A DNA stretch of 64,000 nucleotides from Rhinopithecus roxellana (Eukaryota; Chordata; Mammalia; Primates; Cercopithecidae). Both the position numbers and the translations under genes were made by a program. This document shows, piece after piece, positions 25,041 to 37,000 of this stretch (position 1 is its first letter; each line of letters begins with the position of its first letter). The notes under the pieces were generated by a model. The model was not told the DNA's origin. It made no database searches and worked only from the letters and a program-made list of their open reading frames with translations. The DNA lies in contig NC_044554.1 of assembly GCF_007565055.1 (NCBI RefSeq), positions 58,216,176-58,280,175 on the forward strand. The letters run 5' to 3'.

Positions 25041-28000
25041 CAACACTCCTAGGGCTATTGGACTTGATTATTGTCCTAAGTGTTTTTATGATCTTCTATG
25101 TAGTCAGAATCTATTTCTGTTCAGCGGGATCATAACGCTGAGGACAATTCTCACCTCAATTGCACTGGTATACTGCTCCAGTCTGCTGTCAATCTTGGAG
25201 ACTACTGCTGCTTGATGGGTCGATTTGACACCACTGCTAAAAAAGTAAACACATACATATAAAAATATGAGAGAGAATCTTCCCATACATATGCTAGCTG
25301 ATCAGTTCAACTGAACCATCAACCATATTTACCTTTTCTGCACAGACTTATTCAAAAATTCTGCTCGCTCTTCTATCTAGGAATTGCAAAAGAAAATAAA
25401 CCCAATTAATATTTCAAGCTTATAAGCAGTGTTTCTCAGCCCAGACCAATATCATCCCTGAACCTGTTCAATAAACACACCAAAGAGCATATAAGGGTAT
25501 TTGAGTTACTGTGCATAGATCTGCTAGAAAGCAAAACTACATATAAGGTATCTGGTAGTGAGATTTGGGGGAATGAAGGTAGGATTGATACAGGATAGAG
25601 AAAATGTGTAAAAAAAAAATCAAGTTTTCAAGGCAAAATAAAGACCAGACAGAAATGGAATAAAAAATGCCTCTAAAACCATATTAATCAGTGGCAAAAT
25701 AATTGAATTTTAAGACTAACATAATTGGCAGGGCACTGAGGCTCACAACTATAATCCTAGCACTTTGAGAGATCGAGGCAGGCAAATAACACTTGAGGTC
25801 AGGAGTTCAAGACCAGCCTGGTCAACAAGGGGAAACCCTATCTCTACTAAAAAATACAAAAATTAACTGGATGTGGTGGCACGTGCCTGTAGCCCCAGCT
25901 ACTTGGGAGGCTGAGATGGGAGAATTGCTTGAACCTGGGAGGAAGAGATTGCAGTGAGCCAAGATTGTGCCACTGTACTCCAGCCTGGGTGACAGAACGA
26001 GCATCTGTCTCAAAACAAAACAACAACAAACTTAAATAATTTTTTCAAAAATACACACTGTTACCCTTTAGGATGTATTTACTAGAGACATACCATGCTA
26101 TTTGACTTAACAAAATTTTCCCACAATGTTTTAACTATGTATTTGTTATGTAACAGGATTGAATAACTAGGAAATGTGAACTAGTCCCTTATTGCTTAAC
26201 CTGATTTCCTAACTTGACAAGGGTCAACGATCAAGCCTATTGTTGAACTTCATTAGCCGTGGAACGTAAAAGATGGGATGCAGGTAGAATGAGGATGGGG
26301 CACAGCTTATCTGTAATGGCTGAGGCTTCCCACGAAGCCTCTCTTAGCCCAAGTGTGAAATTAGGAAATAAGCCCAGAGAAACAGGGGTGGACATAAAAA
26401 AAATCTTAGCAGTTCAGTAGTCTTTGATGAATTCTTTTTTTTTTTTTTTTACAGTTAATTATTATTATTATTATTATTTTTTATTATACTTTAAGTTCTA
26501 GGGTACATGTGCATAACGTGCAGGTTTGTTACATATGTATACTTATGCCATGTTGGTGTGCTGCACCCATCAACTCGTCAGCACCCATCAATTCATCATT
26601 TATATCTTGTATAACTCCCCAATGCAAGCCCTCCCTCCTCCCCCCTCCCCCCTCCCCATGATAGGCCCCAGTGCGTGATGTTCCCCTTCCCGAGTCCAAG
26701 TGATCTCATTGTTGAGTTCCCACCTATGAGTGAGAACATGCGGTGTTTGGTTTTCTGTTCTTGTGATAGTTTGCTAAGAATGATGGTTTCCAGCTGCATC
26801 CATGTCCCTACAAAGGACGCAAACTCATCCTTTTTTATGGCTGCATAGTATTCCATGGTGTATATGTGCCACATTTTCTTAATCCAGTCTGTCACAGATG
26901 GACATTTGGGTTGATTCCAAGTCTTTGCTATTGTGAATAGTGCCGCAATAAACATACGTGTACATGTGTCTTTGTAGTAGAATAATTTATAATCCTTTGG
27001 GTATATACCCAGTAGTGGGATGGCTGGGTCATATGGTACATCTAGTTCTAGATCCTTGAGGAATTGCCATACTGTTTTCCATAATGGTTGAACTAGTTTA
27101 CAATCCCACCAACAGTGTAAAAGTGTTCCTATTTCTCCACATCCTCTCCAACACCTGTTGTTTCCTGACTTTTTAATGATTGCCATTCTAACTGGTGTGA
27201 GATGGTATCTCATTGTGGTTTTGATTTGCATTTCTCTGATGGCGAGTGATGATGAGCATTTTTTCATGTGTCTGTTGGCTGTATGAATATCTTCTTTTGA
27301 GAAATGTCTGTTCATATCCTTTGCCCACTTTTTGATGGGGTTGTTTGTTTTTTTCTCGTATATTTGTTTGAGTTCTTTGTAGATTCTGGATATTAGCCCT
27401 TTGTCAGATAAGTAGGTTGCAAAAATTTTCTCCCATTCTGTAGGTTGCCTGTTCACTCTGATGGTAGTTTCTTTTGCTGTGCAAAAGCTCTTTAGTTTAA
27501 TTAGATCCCATTATCAATTTTTGCTTTTGCTGCCGTTACTTTTGGTGTTTTAGACATGAAGTCCTTGCCCATGCCTATGTCCTGAATGGTACTACCTAGA
27601 TTTTCTTCTAGGGTTTTTATGGTATTAGGTCTAACATTTAAGTCTCTAATCCATCTTGAATTAATCTTCGTATAAGGGGTAAGGAAAGGATCCAGTTTCA
27701 GCTTTCTACTTATGGCTAGCCAATTTTCCCAGCACCATTTATTAAATAGGGAATCCTTTCCCCATTTCTTGTTTCTCTCAGGTTTGTCAAAGATCAGATG
27801 GCTGTAGATGTGTGGTATTATTTCTGAGGACTCTGTTCTGTTCCATTGATCTATATCTCTGTTTTGGTACCAGTACCATGCTGTTTTGGTTACTGTAGCC
27901 TTGTAGTATAGTTTGAAGTCAGGTAGCGTGACGCCTCCAGCTTTGTCCTTTTGACTTAGGATTGTCTTGGCAATGCGGGCCCTTTTTTGGTTCCATATGA

Positions 28001-31000
28001 ACTTTAAAGCAGTTTTTTCCAATTCTGTGAAGAAACTCATTGGTAGCTTGATGGGGATGGCATTGAATCTATAAATAACCTTGGGGAGTATGGCCATTTT
28101 CACGATATTGATTCTTCCTATCCATGAGCATGGTATGTTCTTCCATTTGTTTGTGTCCTCTTTGATTTCACTGAGCAGTGGTTTGTAGTTCTCCTTGAAG
28201 AGGTCCTTTACATCCCTTGTAAGCTGGATTCCTAGGTATTTTATTCTCTTTGAAGCAATTGTGAATGGAAGTTCATTCCTGATTTGGCTCTCTGCTTGTC
28301 TGTTACTGGTGTATAAGAATGCTTGTGATTTTTGCACATTAATTTTGTATCCTGAGACTTTGCTGAAGTTGCTTATCAGCTTAAGGAGATCTTGGGCTGA
28401 GACGATGGGGTTTTCTAAATATACAATCATGTCATCTGCAAACAGGGACAATTTGACTTCTTCTTTTCCTAACTGGATACCCTTGATTTATTTCTCTTGC
28501 CTGATTGCCCTAGCCAGAACTTCCAACACTATGTTGAATAGGAGTGGTAAGAGAGGGCATCCCTGTCTTGTGCCAGTTTTCAAAGGGAATTTTTCCAGTT
28601 TTTGCCCATTCAGTATGATATTAGCTGTGGGTTTGTCGTAAATAGCTCTTATTATTTTGAGGTACGTTCCATCAATACCGAATTTATTGAGCGTTTTTAG
28701 CATGAAGGGCTGTTGAATTTTGTCAAAAGCCTTTTCTGCATCTATTGAGACAATCATGTGGTTCTTGTCTTTGGTTCTGTTTATATGCTGGATTACGTTT
28801 ATTGATTTGCGAATGTTGAACCAGCCTTGCATCCCAGGGATGAAGCCCACTTGATCATGGTGGATAAGCTTTTTGATGTGCTGCTGAATCCGGTTTGCCA
28901 GTATTTTATTGAGAATTTTTGCATCAATGTTCATCAGGGATATTGGTCTAAAATTCTCTTTTTTTGATGTGTCTCTGCCAGGCTTTGGTATCAGGATGAT
29001 GTTGGCCTCATAAAATGAGTTAGGGAGGATTCCCTCTTTTTCTATTGATTGGAATAGTTTCAGAAGGAATGGTACCAGCTCCTCCTTGTACCTCTGGTAG
29101 AATTCAGCTGTGAATCCATCTGGTCCTGGACTTTTTTTGGTGGGTAGGCTATTAATTGTTGCCTCAATTTCAGAGCCTGCTATTGGTCTATTCAGGGATT
29201 CAACTTCTTCCTGGTTTAGCCTTGGGAGAGTGTAAGTGTCCAGGAATTTATCCATTTCTTCTAGATTTCCTAGTTGATTTGCGTAGAGGCGTTTATAGTA
29301 TTCTCTGATGGTAGTTTGTATTTCTGTGGGGTCAGTGGTGATATCCCCTTTATCATTTTTTATTGCATCTATTTGATTCCTCTCTCTTTTCTTCTTTGTT
29401 AGCCTTGCTAGTGGTCTGTCAATTTTGTTGATCTTTTCAAAAAACCAACTCCTGGATTCATTGATTTTTTGGAGGGTTTTTTGTGTCTCTATCTCCTTCA
29501 GTTCGGCTCTGATCTTAGTTATTTCTTGCCTTCTGCTAGCTTTTGAATGTCTTTGCTCTTGCCTCTCTAGTTCTTTTAATTGTGATGTTAGAGTGTCAAT
29601 TTTAGATCTTTCCTGCTTTCTCTTGTGGGCATTTAGTGCTATAAATTTCCCTCTACACACTGCTTTAAATGTGTCCCAGAGATTCTGGTATGTTGTATCT
29701 TTGTTCTCATTGGTTTCAAAGAACATCTTTATTTCCGCTTTCATTTCGTTATGTACCCAGTAGTCATTCAGGAGCAGGTTGTTCAGTTTCCATGTAGTTG
29801 AGCGGTTTTGATTGAGTTTCTTAGTCCTGAGTTCTAGTTTGATTGCACTGTGGTCTGAGAGACAGTTTGTTATAATTTCTGTTCTTTTACATTTGCTGAG
29901 GAGTGCTTTACTTCCAATTATGTGGTCAATTTTGGAATAAGTGCGATGTGGTGCTGAGAAGAATGTATATTCTGTTGATTTGGGGTGGAGAGTTCTATAG
30001 ATGTCTATTAGGTCTGCTTGGTGCAGAGATGAGTTCAATTCCTGGATATTCTTGTTAACTTTCTGTCTCGTTGATCTGTCTAATGTTGACAGCGGAGTGT
30101 TGAAGTCTCCCATTATTATTGTATGGGAGTCTAGTCTCTTTGTAAGTCTCTAAGGACTTGCTTTATGAATCTGGGTGCTCCTGTATTGGGTGCATATATA
30201 TTTAGGAGAGTTAGCTCTTCCTGTTGAATTGATCCCTTTACCATTATGTAATGGCCTTCTTTGTCTCTTTTGATCTTTGATGGTTTAAAGTCTGTTTTAT
30301 CAGAGACAAGGATTGCAACCCCTGCTTTTTTTTGTTCTCCATTTGCTTGGTAGATCTTCCTCCATCCCTTTATTTTGAGCCTATGTATGTCTCTGCATGT
30401 GAGATGGGTCTCCTGAATACAGCAGACTGATGGGTCTTGACTCTTTATCCAGTTTGCCAGTCTGTGTCTTTTAATTGGAGCATTTAGTCCATTAACATTT
30501 AAGGTTAATATTGTTATGTGTGAACTTGATCCTGCCATTATGATATTAACTGGTTATTTTGCTCGTTAGTCGATGCAGTTTCTTCCTAGCCTCGATGGTC
30601 TTTACATTTTGGCATGTTTTTGCAATGGCTGGTACCGGTTGTTCCTTTCCATGTTTAGGGCTTCCTTCAGGGTCTCTTGTAAGGCAGGCCTGGTGGTGAC
30701 AAAATCTCTAAGCATTTGCTTATCTGTAAAGGATTTTATTTCTCCTTCACTTATGAAACTTAGTTTGGCTGGATATGAAATTCTGGGTTTAAAATTCTTT
30801 TCTTTAAGAACGTTGAATATTGGCCCCCACTCTCTTCTGGCTTGTAGAGTTTCTGCCGAGAGATCTGCTGGTAGTCTGATGGGCTTCCCTTTGTGGGTTA
30901 CCCGACCTTTCTCTCTGGCTGCCCTTAAGATTTTTTCCTTCATTTCAACTTTGGTGAATCTGGCAATTATGTGTCTTGGAGTTGCTCTTCTGGAGGAGTA

Positions 31001-34000
31001 TCTTTGTGGCGTTCTCTGTATTTCCTGAATTTGAATGTTGGCCTGCCCTACTAGGTTGGGGAAGTTCTCCTGGATGATATCCTGAAGAGTGTTTTCCAAC
31101 TTGGTTCCATTTTCCCCCTCACTTTCAGGCACCCCAATCAGACGTAGATTTGGTCTTTTTACGTAATCCCATACTTCTTGCAGGCTTTGCTCATTTCTTT
31201 TTCTTCTTTTTTCTTTTGGTTTCTCTTCTCGCTTCATTTCATTCATTTGATCTTCAATCGCTGATACTCTTTCTTCCAGTTGATCGAGTCGGTTACTGAA
31301 GCTTGTGCATTTGTCACGTATTTCTCGTGTCATGGTTTTCATCTCTGTCATTTCGTTTATGATCTTCTCTGCATTAATTAGTCTAGCTGTCAATTCTTCC
31401 ACTCTTTTTTCAAGATTTTTAGTTTCTTTGCGCTGGGTACGTAATTCCTCCTTTAGCTCTGATAAGTTTGATGGACTGAAGCCTTCTTCTCTCCTCTCGT
31501 CCAAGTCATTCTCTGACCAGCTTTGATCCGTTGCTGGCGATGGGCTGCGCTCCTTCGCAGGGGGAGATGCGCTCTTATTTTTTGAATTTCCAGCTTTTCT
31601 GCCCTGCTTCTTCCCCATCTTTGTGGTTTTATCTGTCTCTGGTCTTTGATGGTGGTGACGTACTGATGGGGTTTTGGTATAGGTGTCCTTCCTGTTTGAT
31701 AGTTTTCCTTCTGACAGTCAGAAGGACTGTCTGTTGGTCTGTTGGAGATTGCTTGAGGTCCACTTCAGACCCTGTTTGCCTGGGTATCAGCAGCAGAGGT
31801 TGCCGAAGATAGAATATTGCTGAACAGCGAGTGTACCTGTCTGATTCTTCCTTTGGAAGTTTCCTCTCAGGGGTGTACTCCACCCTGTGAGGTGTGGGGT
31901 GTCAGACTGCCCCTAGTGGGGGATTTCTCCCAGCTAGGCTACTCAGGGGTCAGAGACACACCTGAGCAGGCAGTCTGTCCGTTCTCAGATCTCAACCTCC
32001 GCGTTGGGAGATCCACGGCTCTCCCCAAAGCTGTCAGACAGAGTCGTTCGCGTCTGCACCGGCTCCCGCTACTTCCCCTGTTGGTCTTCAGCTGTGTGCT
32101 GTCCCCAGAGGTGGAGACTACAGAGACAGGCAGGCTTCCTTGAGCTGCTGTGAGCTCCACCCAGTTCGAGCTTCCCAGCGGCTTTGTTTACCTACTTAAG
32201 CCTCAGCAATGGCGGGCGCCCCTCCCCTAGCCTCGCTGCTGCCTTGCGGATAGATCGCGGCAGACTGCTGTGTTAGCAGTGAGGGAGGCTTCGTGGGCGT
32301 GGGACCCTCCCGGCCAGGATTGGGATATATTCTCCTGGTGTGCCTGTATGCTTACAGCGCAGTATTGGGGTGGGAGTTACCCGATTTTCCAGGTGTTGTG
32401 TGTCTCAGTTCCCCTGGCTAGGAAAACGGATCCCCTTCCCCCTTGCGCTTCCAGGTGAGGCGATGCCTCGCCCTGCTTCAGCTCTCGCTGGTCAGGCTGC
32501 AGCAGCTGACCAGCACCGATTGTCCGGCACTCCCTAGTGAGATGACCCCAGTACCTCAGTTGAAAATGCAGAAATCACCAGTCTTCTGTGTCGCTCGCGC
32601 TGGGAGTTGGAGACTGGAGCTGTTCCTATTCGGCCTTTTTTTTTTTTTTTTTTAAAGCTAGGAACTTTTTGCTACAACTGAAGCTCTAAATCAAACATTA
32701 TATTTTACTGAAACTGTATCACTTAAATTTAGATGGTGGCCATAAGCAAATATTTGTTGAATCCATGCCACAGCCAACTCCAGACTAGAAATATCCTCTG
32801 CCACCAATGACTTATCAATACCATGAGTAAATACCTTCTTTGCTTATGACTGCATATGCCAAAGCACAGGCATGCTGAAAAGTTCCATTTTGTTCCCTGT
32901 TCAGGACAGCCAAGAAATCTACTAGATTATAGTTGCCCTAGGCTAGTTATGTTTGAGTGGCCCCTTGTCTCAGTGAGTCTCGGTTAACGTGAGAAATTAC
33001 CATAGACTGGATGATTTAAAACAACAAGCATTTCTCACAGTTCCGGAGACTGGGAAGTCTAAGATTAGGTTGCCAGCATGGTTGGGGTTTGCTGAGAGCT
33101 CTCTTCATGGTTTGCAGATGGCCACCTTCCTGCTGTGTCCTCATATAGCGCAGAACAGAAAGGGAGCAAGTAAGGTTCTGTGTCTCTTCTTAAAAGGGCA
33201 CTAATCCCATTAAGGGGGCCTCCACCCTCATGACCTAATTGTTTTCCAAAAGTCCCACCTCCTAATACCATCATATTGAAGGTTAGGATTTCAACATATG
33301 AATTTTGAGGGGATACACACAATTCTCCAAGATGTGAGGGATTCTTTCTGACCCAGACTGGTCTGGGATTCATGAGCAATTAATAAGTATCACAGAGTTT
33401 TTCTTTTGAAAACATGCTTCCTCTCTAATATCAGTTGAATAGCACTTTTATAGATATTAGAGCATTTCATTCTTTCTGATGATTTCCTACAAAGACAAAA
33501 GCAAACTCTTACTTAAAAACCTTTATGCAAAAAAGTACTATAAGTAGTGCTGAGTTTATGGGATATATAAAAAATCTATAAAGTAACTCTTATTTTTCTG
33601 ATTTTAATTATAAACTTAGAATTATATTTCTGTAGAAAAGATTCCCAGGTGAGTAAGGTGAAATAGTTTAGAACCATGCAATGCACTGGCACTTTTAATA
33701 AATATTACCCATCCGTCCGTCCGTCCATCCACCCATCCTATTTTTATCCCTGACAGCCTGTTAGCCAATTAGCCAATAAATTATATATTGAGTACCTTCT
33801 ATATAAAATTGAATACTAATAAATAAAATAGTGCTATTGATTGAATTGTGTCCCCCTAAAATGCATGTGTTGAGGCCCTAACCCCCGATGTGATTGTACT
33901 TGGAAATGGGGCCTCTAAGGAAGTAATTAAGGTTAAATGAGATCACAGCGGTGGAACTCTGATCCTACAGGATTATTATCACTACAAGAAGAGACACTAG

Positions 34001-37000
34001 AGAGTGCACCCGCTCTCCTTCCACCATGTGAAGACACAGTAAGAAGGCAGCCATCTGCAAGCCAAACTGCAAGCCATTCAGTTTCTCATCAGAAACTGAA
34101 TCTGCTCGCACCTTGATCTTGGACTTCCAGCCTCCAGGACTGTGAGAAATACATTTCTATTGTTTAATCCATCCAGTCTATGGTATTTTGTTATGGCAAC
34201 CTGAGTAAACTAAGATAGACAAGGTCTTATCTTTTTTTTTTTGAGACAGAGTCTCACTCTGTTGCCAGGCTGGAGTGCAGTGGTAGAATCTCGGCTCATT
34301 GCAACCTCCACCTCCTGGGTTCAAGTGATTCTTCTGCCTCAGCCTCGAGTAGCTGGGACTGCAGATGCGTGCTACCACGCTCAGCTAATTTTTGGTCACC
34401 ATGTTGGCCAGGATGGTCTCGAACTCTTCACCTTGTGATCTGCCCACCTCGGCCTCCCAAAGTGCTGGGATTACAGGCGTGAACCACTGTGCCCGGCTGA
34501 CAAGGTCTTACTCTTTAAGGAACACAGAATTTAGTAGGGAAGACTAGTACAGTATATAAAATAAAATATTTAAAAATTAACAGTAGGTACAATATTAAAG
34601 AAAAAAATGCTGTGTGTATAAGAGAAGTAACTATCTGGGGGAGTTGGAGAAGGCTTTTCAGTAGTGTTGATATTTGAGCTGAGATTAGTAGTTTCTGGTT
34701 TACACAGTTTCAGAAATGAGTTTATGAAAGTGAGGAAGGAAGTGCATGGCTTAGCCAGGAAAGGGCATTTCTGGCAAAGGAAGTACATGTACAAAGATTT
34801 GGAGAGCCATAAGGCACGCAGCGTGGTGAGACTGAAGGATAAAGAAAAATTCAGTGTGGTGGGAGGACAGAGGCACCGCAGAAGGGGATAGCGGAGGTGA
34901 GAATTGTTCTTTGTCTCACCTGCAGCATCTTTATGACTCAGGGATCATCTTTCTAACCTTAGCCCTGGCATTTATTCAAATCACCGAGGTTCTCAGATTC
35001 CTACTCCTCCTTTTGCTTCTATCATAGCTAACATAGCTTGACTTCATCATCGCATTCCACACATTTTGTCAGGATGCACTGTCGGTTTACTGATGCACTC
35101 CTGTTAGAAAATATCCTAACTTAGTGGCCCTATGTAATTTAACAACTTGTACTGAATTTGTATATTAAATGTTCTGTTTAAGGAGTTTAATGAGGGAAAT
35201 TGGTTCTTCTGAAGACCAAGAGGTGGCAGTATCGTCTCGATAAAACTCGAATAAAAGCACACTTTGTTTTAGAAAATTGGTGCTCTCATTACTCCACACC
35301 CTGCCCCCAACCAATGAAGGCAATAGAAATAAAAAAATCTTTGAATTGAATTTACTTAAAATCTATTCTTTATTACATATGAAAATCACTCACTGCTAAC
35401 ATAATTTAATGATGGAAAACCAGGTATTCCTTGTTTCCCAAACAAGGAATAGAAATCATGAGATATTTTTTAAAAAAATACTAGTTGACAGTATTTTGAT
35501 GTCAAATAGCAAATATTTTTCCTCCCATTGGTATTCTACAATGCTAACTTGTAACCACTTATAAAAGCTGCAGGGCCAAGGGCATTAATAGCTATCCCAA
35601 TTAAGTTGTAGAATATGAAATTGAGCTTGAAAATTAGAGTCACAGCAGGTTCTTCAAGGCACATACATGGAGGGAAGCATAGACTGTCTGCCCCAAATAT
35701 GTGTCTCTCTTATGTAGAAATTTAAAATATTCTAGATCTTTTTTATACATCTATTTTAATCAATTGCAGACAAATGCCTCTCCACCAGAGGGAGTAGATA
35801 AATGGCTTTCTGGGGACACTAGATGAAATGGGAAGTCAGCATTTGGTTGAGGGAAAGACCAGAGAAATAAGTAAGTTGAGAAATTTGGTAGAGAGGAAAT
35901 AATTAAAGAGGCGGGAAGAGTGGGTTATAGTTTCTCCTGAAAAAAAAAACCTGCAGTAGAATTTAGAAGTCTAGATGACTACTATTTTCTTCATGTTACC
36001 AAGACTGTTCAAGGAAGGCTTGAGCGGGATTTTAAAGAAGGTAGAAAGAGAGAGCATGGTTTTCTTTTTCTTTCTTCTTTTTTGTTTTTGGAGATGGAGT
36101 TTTGCGTTTGTTGCCCATGCTGGAGTACAGTGGCGTGATCTCAGCTCACTGCAACCTCTGCCTCCCAGGTTCAAGCAGGTCTTCTGCCTCAGTCTCTCAA
36201 GTAGCTGGGATTACAGGCATGCGCCACTGCACCCAGCTAATTTTGTATTTTTAGTAGAGACAGGGTTTCTCCATGTTGGTCAGGCCGGTCTCGAACTCCT
36301 GACCTCAGGTGATCCACCTGCCTTGACCTTCCAAAGTGCTGGGATTACAGGCATGAGTCACCTTGCCCAGTCGAGAGCATGGTTTTCTTTGACTACTGTT
36401 GAGTCAGGAACAGAAGACCTAGACTGGGAATCGGCTGAACTCTGAGAGCTGTACAGAGATAGCCTGAGCCCAGGGAGGTTTGGTTTCTAGAGCCGGGGGT
36501 CTGTAAGCCATGGCCCATTTATCCATGGGCCAAGTGCAGCCTGTGTTTTCCACACACAGCCACCAACTTGAAATGGTTTTTTTTTTTTTTTTTTTTTTTT
36601 TGAGATGGAGTCTCGCTCTGTTGCCCAGACTGGAGTGCAGTGGTGCGATCTTGGTCACTGCAACCTCCGCCTCCCAGATTCAAGTGATTCTCCTGTCTCA
36701 GCCTCCTGAGTAGCTGGGATTATAGGCACCTGCCACTTTGCCTAGCTAATTTTGTATTTTTAGTAGAGATGGGGTTTCTCCATGTTGACCAGGCTGGTTT
36801 CAAACACCTGACCTCAGGTGATACACCTGCCTTGGCCTCCCAACATGCTGGGATTACAGGTGTGAGCCACCACACCTGGCCTTGAGAATGGTTTTCACAT
36901 TGTTAAATGGTTAAAAAAATCAAAAGAAGAAGAATATTTCATGACATTAGAAAATCACAATAAAATTACATAAAATTCAAATTTCAGTGTTTATAAATAA

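Larger units (their letters stand above)
22089..25154 (-). other. CALD1: CALD1 intron
   Basis: Holds a rearranged Alu (22376-22665), an Alu 3' piece (22747-22905), an old repeat around 22670-23290, two Alus (24164-24470, 24737-25036) and an AT microsatellite. 23290-24160 shows nothing recognisable. Confidence 0.85.
26435..32635 (-). mobile_element. Full-length L1 retrotransposon, ORF2 broken
   Basis: A 6.2-kb element in the same direction as CALD1. From right to left it has the 5' end ('ggccgaataggaacagctcc'), a GC-rich 5' UTR of about 1 kb, intact ORF1 (30602-31618), ORF2 in pieces (26596-30538), a 3' UTR and an A-tail (T-run 26435-26450, with an ATT tract beside it). The first bases of the consensus 5' end ('gggggaggagccaagat') are absent; an 18-base A-run lies there instead. 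ORF1p differs from human L1HS in its coiled coil, which fits a monkey L1 lineage. It cannot mobilise itself. Confidence 0.95.

Noticed and set aside
28195..31526. Plus-strand frames within the L1 (28195-28641, 29425-29763, 30573-31028, 31305-31526)
   Set aside because: Antisense shadows of L1 ORF2 and ORF1.
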